Source: Actinomycetes bacterium | Lineage (GTDB): Bacteria > Actinomycetota > Acidimicrobiia > Acidimicrobiales > RAAP-2 | Assembly (NCBI GenBank): GCA_021799915.1 | Contig: JAJYZN010000138.1 | Coordinates: 1 to 7,559, forward strand | Direction of reading: 5' to 3' | Length of the DNA: 7,559 nt | Shown: positions 1-4,743 of the stretch, piece by piece | Layout: each line of letters opens with the position of its first letter | How positions within the stretch are numbered: position 1 is the first letter of the stretch | Program-made: the position numbers and the translations under genes | The notes under the pieces: generated by a model | Seen by the model: only the letters and a program-made list of their open reading frames with translations | The model's database searches: none | Told to the model about the DNA's origin: nothing

Positions 1-1
1 G

Positions 2-583
2 ATCAAGACCGAGATCGAGAACACCGACTCCGACTACGACCGGGAGAAGCTCCAGGAGCGCTTGGCCAAGCTCTCTGGAGGGGTCGCGGTGATCAAGGTC
101 GGGGCGGCGACCGAGGTTGAGCTCAAGGAGAAGAAGCACCGGATCGAGGACGCTGTCTCGACGACCAAAGCCGCTATCGAAGAGGGCGTCGTGCCGGGCG
201 GTGGTGTGGCGCTCCTGCGGGCCCAGGCCGCTGTTCTCGAACGGAGCGGGAAGCTTGAAGGAGACGAAGCCACCGGAGCCAGGATCGTCGCCCGGGCGGT
301 CGAAGAGCCTCTCAAGCAGATCGCGGTCAACGCCGGCCTCGAAGGCGGTGTGATCGTCGAGAAGGTGCGAAACCTGAAAGGTGCTGAAGGGCTCGATGCC
401 GCGACCGGCGAGTACGGTGACCTGTTCAAAGCGGGGGTGATCGACGCGGCCAAGGTGACGCGCTCGGCGCTGCAGAACGCGGCCTCGATCGCGGCGCTCT
501 TCCTCACGACCGAGGCAGTCATCGTCGACAAGCCCGAGGAGAAGGCACCGGCAATGCCCGGCGGCGGCATGGAGGACTACTGA
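2..583 (+). CDS. groL: 60 kDa chaperonin GroEL, C-terminal part (5' end outside window)
   Basis: Group I chaperonin that folds proteins in the cytoplasm as a double heptameric ring with GroES and ATP. The frame is open from base 2 and gives the last 193 residues of a protein normally about 540 long. It starts in the segment '[15 protein letters not shown]' (residues 8-22 of the fragment), which returns from the apical to the intermediate domain. It continues with [30 protein letters not shown] and the equatorial segment [18 protein letters not shown], whose Asp matches the ATP-hydrolysis Asp of the E. coli protein. The C-terminus is short ([11 protein letters not shown]) and lacks the long GGM repeats of proteobacterial GroEL. 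Many actinobacteria have two groEL copies; no groES is visible here, so which copy this is cannot be told. A strong hairpin follows 32 bp after the stop, so the gene probably ends its own transcript. Confidence 0.98.
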   Translation: MKTEIENTDSDYDREKLQERLAKLSGGVAVIKVGAATEVELKEKKHRIEDAVSTTKAAIEEGVVPGGGVALLRAQAAVLERSGKLEGDEATGARIVARAVEEPLKQIAVNAGLEGGVIVEKVRNLKGAEGLDAATGEYGDLFKAGVIDAAKVTRSALQNAASIAALFLTTEAVIVDKPEEKAPAMPGGGMEDY

Positions 584-615
584 TCCCCGGCACGATGCTT
601 GGCGAATGTGTGAGA

Positions 616-646
616 GTCGAGGGGCGTCTTCAGGACGCCCCTCGAC
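616..646 (+). terminator. Hairpin terminator after groEL
   Basis: There is a perfect 13-bp inverted repeat, GTCGAGGGGCGTC / GACGCCCCTCGAC, around a 5-nt loop (TTCAG), 32 bp past the groEL stop. No uninterrupted T-tract follows; the nearest T-rich stretch is ATTTCTTTA at 662-670. GC-rich hairpins without a U-tail are common as terminators in actinobacteria. The perfect stem and its place between two unrelated transcription units support the call. Confidence 0.8.
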
Positions 647-668
647 CGCGCACCGGCGCTGATTTCTT

Positions 669-674
669 TATGCT
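669..674 (+). promoter_or_regulatory. Possible -10 element for a leaderless hemQ transcript
   Basis: TATGCT fits the actinobacterial -10 consensus TANNNT. It ends 6 nt before the GTG start of hemQ at 681, the distance at which transcription normally begins. The mRNA could therefore start at or next to the start codon without a leader. No convincing -35 box is seen; the expected position is close to the groEL terminator. The alternative is a leadered transcript using GAGG at 675-678, but the 2-nt spacing to GTG is too short for a normal ribosome binding site. Confidence 0.4.
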
Positions 675-680
675 GAGGCG

Positions 681-1388
681 GTGAGCACAGCGCCCACAGG
701 TTCCGGCTCCCCCAGCCCGTCAGTTGGCATGGCCGTGCTCCACCTGTTCTGCCGGGTGAAAGCGCCGGTGGACGCGGCCCTCGTGGAGGACGCCTGCGAA
801 CGTTCCCGTGCCCGCGGGACCCAAGTGGTCGCCGCGGCCATGCTCGGCCACAAGGCGGACGTGGGTCTGATGGCGCTCGGATCCGATGTCTGGGGTCTTC
901 GCGACTTGCAGACGCAGGTGCAGCGAGCGGGTCTCGACCCCGTGGCCTCCTACGTGTCGGTGACCGAGGTCTCCGAGTACGCCGCTGGCGTCCCCGAGGC
1001 CATGAAGCAGGCACGCCTCTATCCTCAACTGCCGCCGGAGGGCAAGCGCGCGTACTGCTTCTATCCGATGTCGAAACGACGGGAGGCAGGGCAGAACTGG
1101 TACAGCCTCGAGTTCGAAGAGCGGAAGCGCTTGATGATCGGCCATGGCGCGCTGGGACGCACGTTCCACGGGCGGATCCTCCAGCTCATTACGGCGTCGA
1201 CCGGGCTGGACGACTGGGAGTGGGGTGTCACGCTGTTCGGTGTGCACCTTGACGACCTCAAGGACTGTGTCTACCAGATGCGCTTCGACGAGGCGTCTGC
1301 GCGTTACGCCGAGTTCGGCCCGTTCTACACCGGGGTGGTGGGCGATCTCTCGGAGGTCTTGGCGTCTACCGGGAGCGGTCGCACGTGA
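681..1388 (+). CDS. hemQ: Coproheme decarboxylase HemQ/ChdC (chlorite dismutase family)
   Basis: Last enzyme of the coproporphyrin-dependent heme pathway of Gram-positive bacteria. It decarboxylates two propionates of coproheme III with hydrogen peroxide to give heme b, in the cytoplasm. The protein has 235 residues, normal for the family. The C-terminal half is diagnostic: YPMSKRR (128-134), NWYSLEFEERKRLM (139-152), HGALGR (155-160), GLDDWEWGVTLF (175-186) and MRFDEASARYAEFGPF (200-215). Aligned from memory with Geobacillus, Listeria and Staphylococcus enzymes, Y128 is the catalytic radical Tyr, M130 and K132 the nearby pocket residues, H155 the proximal heme ligand and Q168 the distal residue, 13 after the His. 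The distal Gln is the Firmicutes-type arrangement; mycobacterial-type enzymes have Ala there. The GTG at 681 was chosen because of the upstream -10-like box; an internal ATG at 729 (residue 17) would still keep the whole domain. The gene overlaps larE at GTGA, so the two are translationally coupled. Confidence 0.93.
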   Translation: MSTAPTGSGSPSPSVGMAVLHLFCRVKAPVDAALVEDACERSRARGTQVVAAAMLGHKADVGLMALGSDVWGLRDLQTQVQRAGLDPVASYVSVTEVSEYAAGVPEAMKQARLYPQLPPEGKRAYCFYPMSKRREAGQNWYSLEFEERKRLMIGHGALGRTFHGRILQLITASTGLDDWEWGVTLFGVHLDDLKDCVYQMRFDEASARYAEFGPFYTGVVGDLSEVLASTGSGRT

Positions 1389-2266
1389 GCGCGGTCGTCG
1401 GGCTGGCCGGCACGACGGCGGCCGATGAAGACAGGATGGCCCGACTGGAAGGAATCTTGCTCGAGCTCGAGCGCGTCGTGGTGGCATTCAGCGGCGGTGC
1501 CGATTCAGCCTTTCTGGCACATGTGGCCACGTCAGTGCTGGGTCCTGAGCGGGTGCTGTGCGCGACCGCAGTCTCCCCCTCCCTGCCTGAGGTCGAACAC
1601 CGTGATTGCAAGGCGTTGGCGGCTGCATGGGGACTGCGCTGGAAAGCCCTCCTCACCGCCGAGATGGACGATCCCGCGTACGTGGCCAACGGCGTCAATC
1701 GGTGTGCTCGCTGCAAGGAGGCGCTGATGGATGTCCTCGAGCCGTTGGCCGTGGCCGAAGGAGCCACCGTCGTGCTCGGCGTGAACGTCGACGATCTCGG
1801 TGATCACCGCCCAGGCCAGCAGGTAGCGGAGGCTCGCGATGCACGGTTCCCGCTGGTAGAGGCTGGATTTTCCAAGTCGGACGTCCGGGCATGGTCTCGC
1901 CTGAGGGGGCTGAGGACTTGGAACAAGCCTGCGGCCGCGTGCCTCGCATCGCGAGTTCCCTATGGCACGCCGGTCACCGTTGCAACGTTGGGCAGCGTGG
2001 CTCGAGCCGAATCGGCACTGCATGGACTGGGCTTCTCCGAGGTACGCGTCCGGCATCATGGATCGTCGGCGCGTGTCGAAGTTCCCGACGAGGATATGGC
2101 TGAGCTCTTCGAGCGCCGGTCCGAAGTGGTCGAGGCCGTGCGCTCGGCGGGGTACGCCTTCGTCGCGCTCGACCTCGAGGGGTTTCGATCCGGCAGCATG
2201 AACCGGCTGCTCGAACCGGAAGGATCGAGCGGACCCGAGAGCACGAACAAAGGACGGCCTCGGTGA
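1385..2266 (+). CDS. larE: LarE-type ATP-dependent sulfur transferase (PP-loop superfamily)
   Basis: LarE adenylates a carboxylate of the pyridinium dicarboxylate precursor and inserts sulfur to make the nickel-pincer cofactor of lactate racemase; some family members may serve other thiolations. The protein has 293 residues. The PP-loop SGGADS lies at 36-41. A CxxCK motif is at 107-111 (NRCARCK), GVNVDDLGDHRPG at 132-144, KPAAACLASRVPYG at 181-194 and GFRSGSMN at 266-273. C186 aligns with the sacrificial Cys176 of the Lactiplantibacillus plantarum enzyme. The CxxC pair plus C186 gives three cysteines in a family-typical pattern. The GTG start overlaps the hemQ stop (GTGA), with GGGAG 9 nt upstream; an internal ATG at 1436 (residue 18) is the alternative. 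The stop overlaps the NIL gene, again at GTGA. No larA, larB or larC is present here, so the physiological substrate is open. Family membership is clear; the exact role is inferred. Confidence 0.9.
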   Translation: MSAVVGLAGTTAADEDRMARLEGILLELERVVVAFSGGADSAFLAHVATSVLGPERVLCATAVSPSLPEVEHRDCKALAAAWGLRWKALLTAEMDDPAYVANGVNRCARCKEALMDVLEPLAVAEGATVVLGVNVDDLGDHRPGQQVAEARDARFPLVEAGFSKSDVRAWSRLRGLRTWNKPAAACLASRVPYGTPVTVATLGSVARAESALHGLGFSEVRVRHHGSSARVEVPDEDMAELFERRSEVVEAVRSAGYAFVALDLEGFRSGSMNRLLEPEGSSGPESTNKGRPR

Positions 2267-2502
2267 CCAGGGTACGGGTGAAGCTCACGTTCCCCGAATC
2301 GCTGGTGCAGGAGCCGGTGCTGGCCCGACTGGTCCGTCGTTTCGATGTGGAGCCGAACATCCGGCGCGCGAACGTCGACGACCGCCAGGGGTGGATCATC
2401 TGCGAGCTCGACGGATCAGCGGCATCGGTGGACAGCGCCGTGACCTGGCTCTCCGAGCAGGGGATCCGAGTCGACCTCCTCGGGGACGTGCTGGAGAGCT
2501 GA
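2263..2502 (+). CDS. Stand-alone NIL-domain protein
   Basis: A 79-residue protein that is nearly all NIL domain, the ACT-like fold first known as the methionine-sensing C-terminal domain of MetN transporters. It also occurs in NIL-ferredoxins tied to sulfur assimilation. Family-typical stretches are RVRVKLTFPESLVQEPVLARL (from residue 3), FDVEPNIRRANVDD (27-40), GWIICELDGS (43-52) and the end helix/strand WLSEQGIRVDLL (62-73). There are no cysteines apart from C47, no signal peptide and no membrane segment, so it is cytosolic. The GTG start shares four bases with the larE stop and the gene is third in the hemQ operon. A role as a ligand sensor or accessory subunit for LarE is inferred only from this coupling. 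No terminator hairpin is visible in the 35 bp to the converging acetyltransferase. Confidence 0.85.
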   Translation: MTRVRVKLTFPESLVQEPVLARLVRRFDVEPNIRRANVDDRQGWIICELDGSAASVDSAVTWLSEQGIRVDLLGDVLES

Positions 2503-2537
2503 AGGACTCGCGTTGCGGAGGCCGGAGAGCTCGACGG

Positions 2538-3104
2538 TCAAGGCAGATCCGAATTGAGCAAGGAGTACATGTACATGTCGCGGCGCTTTCCCGCCACCTC
2601 CTGCCAGCTTCGCAGCAACCCTTCACGGACGAATCCGGCACTCTCCGCCGTCCGGATCGAAGCCTCGTTCCACGGCTCGGCATAGAGCTCGAGGCGCGGC
2701 ACGCCAAGGACGGTGAGCGCCCATCGGCTCGCGGCGCGCAATGCATGTGAGGCACACCCCTGACGTCGAGCCCGCGGAAGCATCCAGTACCCGGCCGAGA
2801 CGCGCCCTTGGTCCATGTCTCGGAGCCACAGACCGAGTCCTCCGACGAGACGATCGTTTGCAGTCTCGGCGACGGCGAACGAGTAGCCAAATCCGTCGCT
2901 TCGGCACCGGCGCTGGCGGTCGACGAACTCGACCGCTTCAGCCTCCGAGGAATTCGAGGGGATGGAGGAGATGAGGGGAATGAGAGGGTCCGTGCTCGCA
3001 TCGACGATCCCCGGTACGTCATCGAGCGCGAACTGCCGCAATCGCACCGGTCCGGCATCGAGCGTCGGGACGCCGTCCGGATCCTCCCAACGGTCGGTCG
3101 TCAA
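2538..3104 (-). CDS. GNAT family N-acetyltransferase (RimJ/RimL-like)
   Basis: Acetyl-CoA-dependent N-acetyltransferase of the Acetyltransf_3 type; members modify ribosomal protein N-termini, small amines or antibiotics, and the substrate here is unknown. From the TTG start the protein has 188 residues. The N-terminal strand PVRLRQFALDDVPGIVDAS leads in. Strand 4 and motif A follow with GYWMLPRARRQGCASHAL (residues 105-122; R113, G116 and A118 form the R/Q-x-x-G-x-A pyrophosphate loop). The RimJ/L-typical PWNEASIRTAESAGF is at 144-158, with Asn146. The start chosen is TTG at 3104, because it makes a 4-bp TTGA overlap with the stop of the upstream small gene, like the GTGA overlaps elsewhere in the window. 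A GTG at 3146 would add 14 Arg-rich residues and a 46-bp overlap, and has no ribosome binding site. The gene converges on the hemQ operon. Confidence 0.88.
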   Translation of the reverse strand: MTTDRWEDPDGVPTLDAGPVRLRQFALDDVPGIVDASTDPLIPLISSIPSNSSEAEAVEFVDRQRRCRSDGFGYSFAVAETANDRLVGGLGLWLRDMDQGRVSAGYWMLPRARRQGCASHALRAASRWALTVLGVPRLELYAEPWNEASIRTAESAGFVREGLLRSWQEVAGKRRDMYMYSLLNSDLP

Positions 3105-3301
3105 CGGGGAGAGGGCGGAGGCTCGTCGTCCCGGACGACGTGCCACCCGGCCGACGAGACGGTGCGAGGCTCATAGAACACGCAGCCGTCGGGACACGCA
3201 AACGGCAGCGGCTCGTTGGCGCCGACTCGGCAGCGCTCGAGCTTCTCGCGCCTTGGCGTGGTCTGCATGATGTAGTGACGGCAATCCTCGTTGACGGGCA
3301 C
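3101..3301 (-). CDS. Small four-cysteine protein of unknown function
   Basis: A 66-residue protein if GTG at 3301 is used. Its four cysteines (C7, C24, C36, C40) occur as CRHY, ERCR and PFACPDGCVFYEPR, followed by VSSAGW. I recognise this layout as that of small uncharacterised actinobacterial proteins, but cannot name a family. The Cys spacing (16, 11 and 3 residues between) suggests a metal or Fe-S site or a disulfide-stabilised fold; this is inference. No signal peptide or membrane segment is seen. The frame is open upstream to a TTG at 3376, but residues before VNEDC look like non-coding translation (Pro/His rich). GGAG lies 11 nt before the GTG, which favours the shorter form; an ATG at 3268 would remove the first Cys. 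The stop overlaps the TTG of the downstream acetyltransferase, so the two genes probably form one transcript. Confidence 0.72.
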   Translation of the reverse strand: MPVNEDCRHYIMQTTPRREKLERCRVGANEPLPFACPDGCVFYEPRTVSSAGWHVVRDDEPPPSPR

Positions 3302-3510
3302 GTTACATTCTGCTCCATCGTGCGGCGCGTGCCCAGGCGGGAGGCAGAGGCCGGGAGACGGCCGGTTGTGCGGCAAGGTGGTGGTCGGCGGTTAGCGGGG
3401 CCGGACGCCCGGTGGGCACGCATCGGGGCTCGCGATGGGTCGAAGGCGCGGTAGCGTCGGGAAGTGACTTCGCCGACGGCTGGTGCTGCCAGTCCCTCCG
3501 GGGCGTTCTG
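3302..3510. other. Intergenic region between divergent genes
   Basis: About 209 bp separate the start of the small cysteine protein (minus) and the NUDIX gene (plus), and must carry promoters for both. On the plus strand TAGCGT (3452-3457) fits TANNNT but has no clear -35. On the minus strand CAGAAT ends 5 nt before the GTG at 3301 and is a weak -10 candidate. A small GGCCG/CGGCC hairpin lies at 3349-3363. No operator or riboswitch could be recognised. Confidence 0.4.
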
Positions 3511-4257
3511 ATGGACCCGGCTGTCCCGACTCGGACGCTCCTGAGATGGAGCGAGAGCCTGGCGGCCATCGCTCGGACCGGGCTCGGGTTCACCGAGAGC
3601 CTCTACGAGAAGGAGCGCTTCGAGGAGATCCTCCACGTCGCCGCCGACATTCGCGCAGCCGCTGACGGGACCGAAGAGGCCCTCGACGACGCCGATGGTC
3701 TGGTCCAGGAGTGGCTCGACGACGTGGGCCGCGGCATCCCAGGGTACGTCACCCCGAAGGTGGCGGTGGGGGCGGCGGTCGGGAACGATCGTGGCGAGCT
3801 ACTGCTGATCCAGCGAGCCGATTCGGGGGTGTGGCTGTACCCCACCGGCTGGTGTGACGTCGGGTACTCGGCCGCCGAAGTCGTGGTGAAGGAGGTCCGA
3901 GAGGAGACCGGGATCGATGTGGAGCCTGTCCGCCTCATCGCCGTCCTCGACGGTTTGCGCTTGGGGTTCACCAGGGTGCCGCTCTACTCGCTCGTCTTCT
4001 ACTGCCGGGCGACCGGCGGCACGCTGCACCCCCATCCGCTCGAATGCCGCGATGTCGGGTGGTTCTCTCAAAACGCGTTGCCGACGCCGCTCGTCGGCGT
4101 CGAACGATGGGGTGAGCACGTCTTCGCGGCCATTGCCGGTGAGCACCGTGACGTGCTCTACGACCGGGTCCGCCAGCCGATGTGGAGAGGTGGAGGCCAG
4201 GACAGCGACCAGGAGAGCGACCAGGAGAGCGGTCAGGAGAGCGATCGCGGTGATTGA
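3511..4257 (+). CDS. NUDIX hydrolase with Nudix_hydro_N-type N-terminal domain
   Basis: Hydrolyses nucleoside diphosphates linked to another moiety; relatives with this N-terminal helical domain act on ADP-ribose-like or CDP-alcohol substrates. The substrate here is unknown. From ATG 3511 the protein has 248 residues. An N-terminal helical region (about 8-72, LLRWSESLAAIARTGLGFTE, YEKERFEEIL) precedes the NUDIX domain from about 82. The NUDIX box spans G113-I135. The metal-binding glutamates E128, E131 and E132 (KEVREETGI) are intact. The first box Glu is Tyr119 and the Arg is Lys127, a variation typical of this subfamily rather than decay. The C-terminal tail (about 229-248) is a Gln/Asp/Glu/Ser repeat encoded by a 12-bp tandem repeat. 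Start: GGGG lies 7 nt before the ATG; the frame is open upstream to 3412, but that part lacks family similarity. The stop lies within the next gene (8-bp overlap). Confidence 0.92.
   Translation: MDPAVPTRTLLRWSESLAAIARTGLGFTESLYEKERFEEILHVAADIRAAADGTEEALDDADGLVQEWLDDVGRGIPGYVTPKVAVGAAVGNDRGELLLIQRADSGVWLYPTGWCDVGYSAAEVVVKEVREETGIDVEPVRLIAVLDGLRLGFTRVPLYSLVFYCRATGGTLHPHPLECRDVGWFSQNALPTPLVGVERWGEHVFAAIAGEHRDVLYDRVRQPMWRGGGQDSDQESDQESGQESDRGD
4195..4242 (+). repeat. 12-bp tandem repeat (four copies) in the 3' end of the NUDIX gene
   Basis: Units start at 4195, 4207, 4219 and 4231. Copies 2 and 3 are identical (GACCAGGAGAGC). Copy 1 (GGCCAGGACAGC) and copy 4 (GGTCAGGAGAGC) differ by two bases each. 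The unit length is a multiple of three, so the reading frame is kept and gives a (D/G)QES-like tail. Each unit from the second on contains AGGAGAG, a Shine-Dalgarno-like sequence, and the last one is placed to serve the acetyltransferase start at 4250. Confidence 0.9.
4235..4241 (+). promoter_or_regulatory. Ribosome binding site of the second GNAT gene, inside the repeat
   Basis: AGGAGAG with an 8-nt spacer to GTG 4250. This decides the start of the downstream acetyltransferase, since other in-frame candidates have no comparable site. It lies within the last copy of the 12-bp repeat that encodes the NUDIX tail. Confidence 0.65.
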
Positions 4258-4699
4258 CGGGGACACGGTGGGCGTCGAGGAGGTCCATGTGCTCGACGAC
4301 GAGGTGCTGACCGCGATGAGGCAGCTCCTGCCCCAGCTCTCCTCGTCAGCCCCGGCAGTCACAACTGCTCATTTGGAAGAGCTGGTGAGCACACCGGCGA
4401 CCCGCTTGCTTGTTGCTCGGGATGCCAGCGGGACCATCGTGGGCTCGTTGACGCTGGTCGTCTTCCGCATTCCAAGCGGCCTGCGCGTGTGGATCGAGGA
4501 CGTGGTGGTGAGCGAGCTCGCCCGTGGCAGGGGAGTGGGATCGGCTCTCGTACGCGCGGCACTGGCCATGGCGGAGAAGGCCGGCGCGAGGACGGTCGAC
4601 TTGACCTCTCGGCCCGATCGTCTCGAAGCGAACCGCCTGTATGCCCGGCTTGGCTTCGCCATCCGGACGACCAACGTCTACCGCTTCGAGCTCGGCTGA
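4250..4699 (+). CDS. GNAT family N-acetyltransferase (Acetyltransf_1 type)
   Basis: Acetyl-CoA-dependent acetyltransferase of unknown substrate; 149 residues from GTG 4250. Strand 2-3 region RLLVARDASGTIVGSLTLVV (52-71) is followed by IEDVVVSELARGRGVGSALV (82-101). That stretch carries the acetyl-CoA pyrophosphate loop R92-x-x-G95-x-G97. The end of the domain, LEANRLYARLGFAIRTTNVY (125-144), carries the motif-B Asn128 and Tyr131. It differs in type from the minus-strand acetyltransferase at 2538, so the two are not recent duplicates. The start overlaps the NUDIX stop by 8 bp and the ribosome binding site lies in the NUDIX repeat, so the two are probably made together. A GTG at 4268 is an alternative start. 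The frame is open upstream to 3917, but that part is the shadow of the NUDIX gene. Confidence 0.88.
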   Translation: MIDGDTVGVEEVHVLDDEVLTAMRQLLPQLSSSAPAVTTAHLEELVSTPATRLLVARDASGTIVGSLTLVVFRIPSGLRVWIEDVVVSELARGRGVGSALVRAALAMAEKAGARTVDLTSRPDRLEANRLYARLGFAIRTTNVYRFELG

Positions 4700-4743
4700 G
4701 CTGCGCGCGCGGAGCGTCGAGCGGACCGCGAGAAAGAAAAACC

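Noticed and set aside
34..570. 178-codon minus-strand frame opposite groEL
   Set aside because: It is a Ser/Thr/Ala-rich shadow of the conserved GroEL frame.
720..1487. 255-codon minus-strand frame opposite hemQ
   Set aside because: It is antisense to a clear HemQ. The translation is Arg/His-rich without domains, and it runs across the coupled hemQ/larE junction.
3412..3510. 33-residue N-terminal extension of the NUDIX protein
   Set aside because: It has no family similarity; ATG 3511 starts immediately before the conserved helical domain.
3302..3510. Possible riboswitch or small RNA in the divergent intergenic region
   Set aside because: Only a 5-bp hairpin is visible; no known riboswitch core could be matched by eye.
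3019..3636. 205-codon minus-strand frame over the intergenic region and the NUDIX start
   Set aside because: It contains an ATG near the small Cys protein but no recognisable motif. The overlapping small gene has far better coding character.
4195..4242. Short direct repeats as a possible CRISPR or iteron array
   Set aside because: Units are 12 bp without spacers and lie inside a reading frame.
3799..4362. 187-codon minus-strand frame over the NUDIX/GNAT junction
   Set aside because: The repeated Leu-Leu-Val-Ala stretch comes from the antisense of the 12-bp repeat and is not a membrane segment of a real protein.
4489..4743. N-terminal extension of the flavoprotein frame
   Set aside because: It overlaps the GNAT gene. 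The Arg/Gly-rich translation does not match the family, which begins just before the GGGPAG motif.
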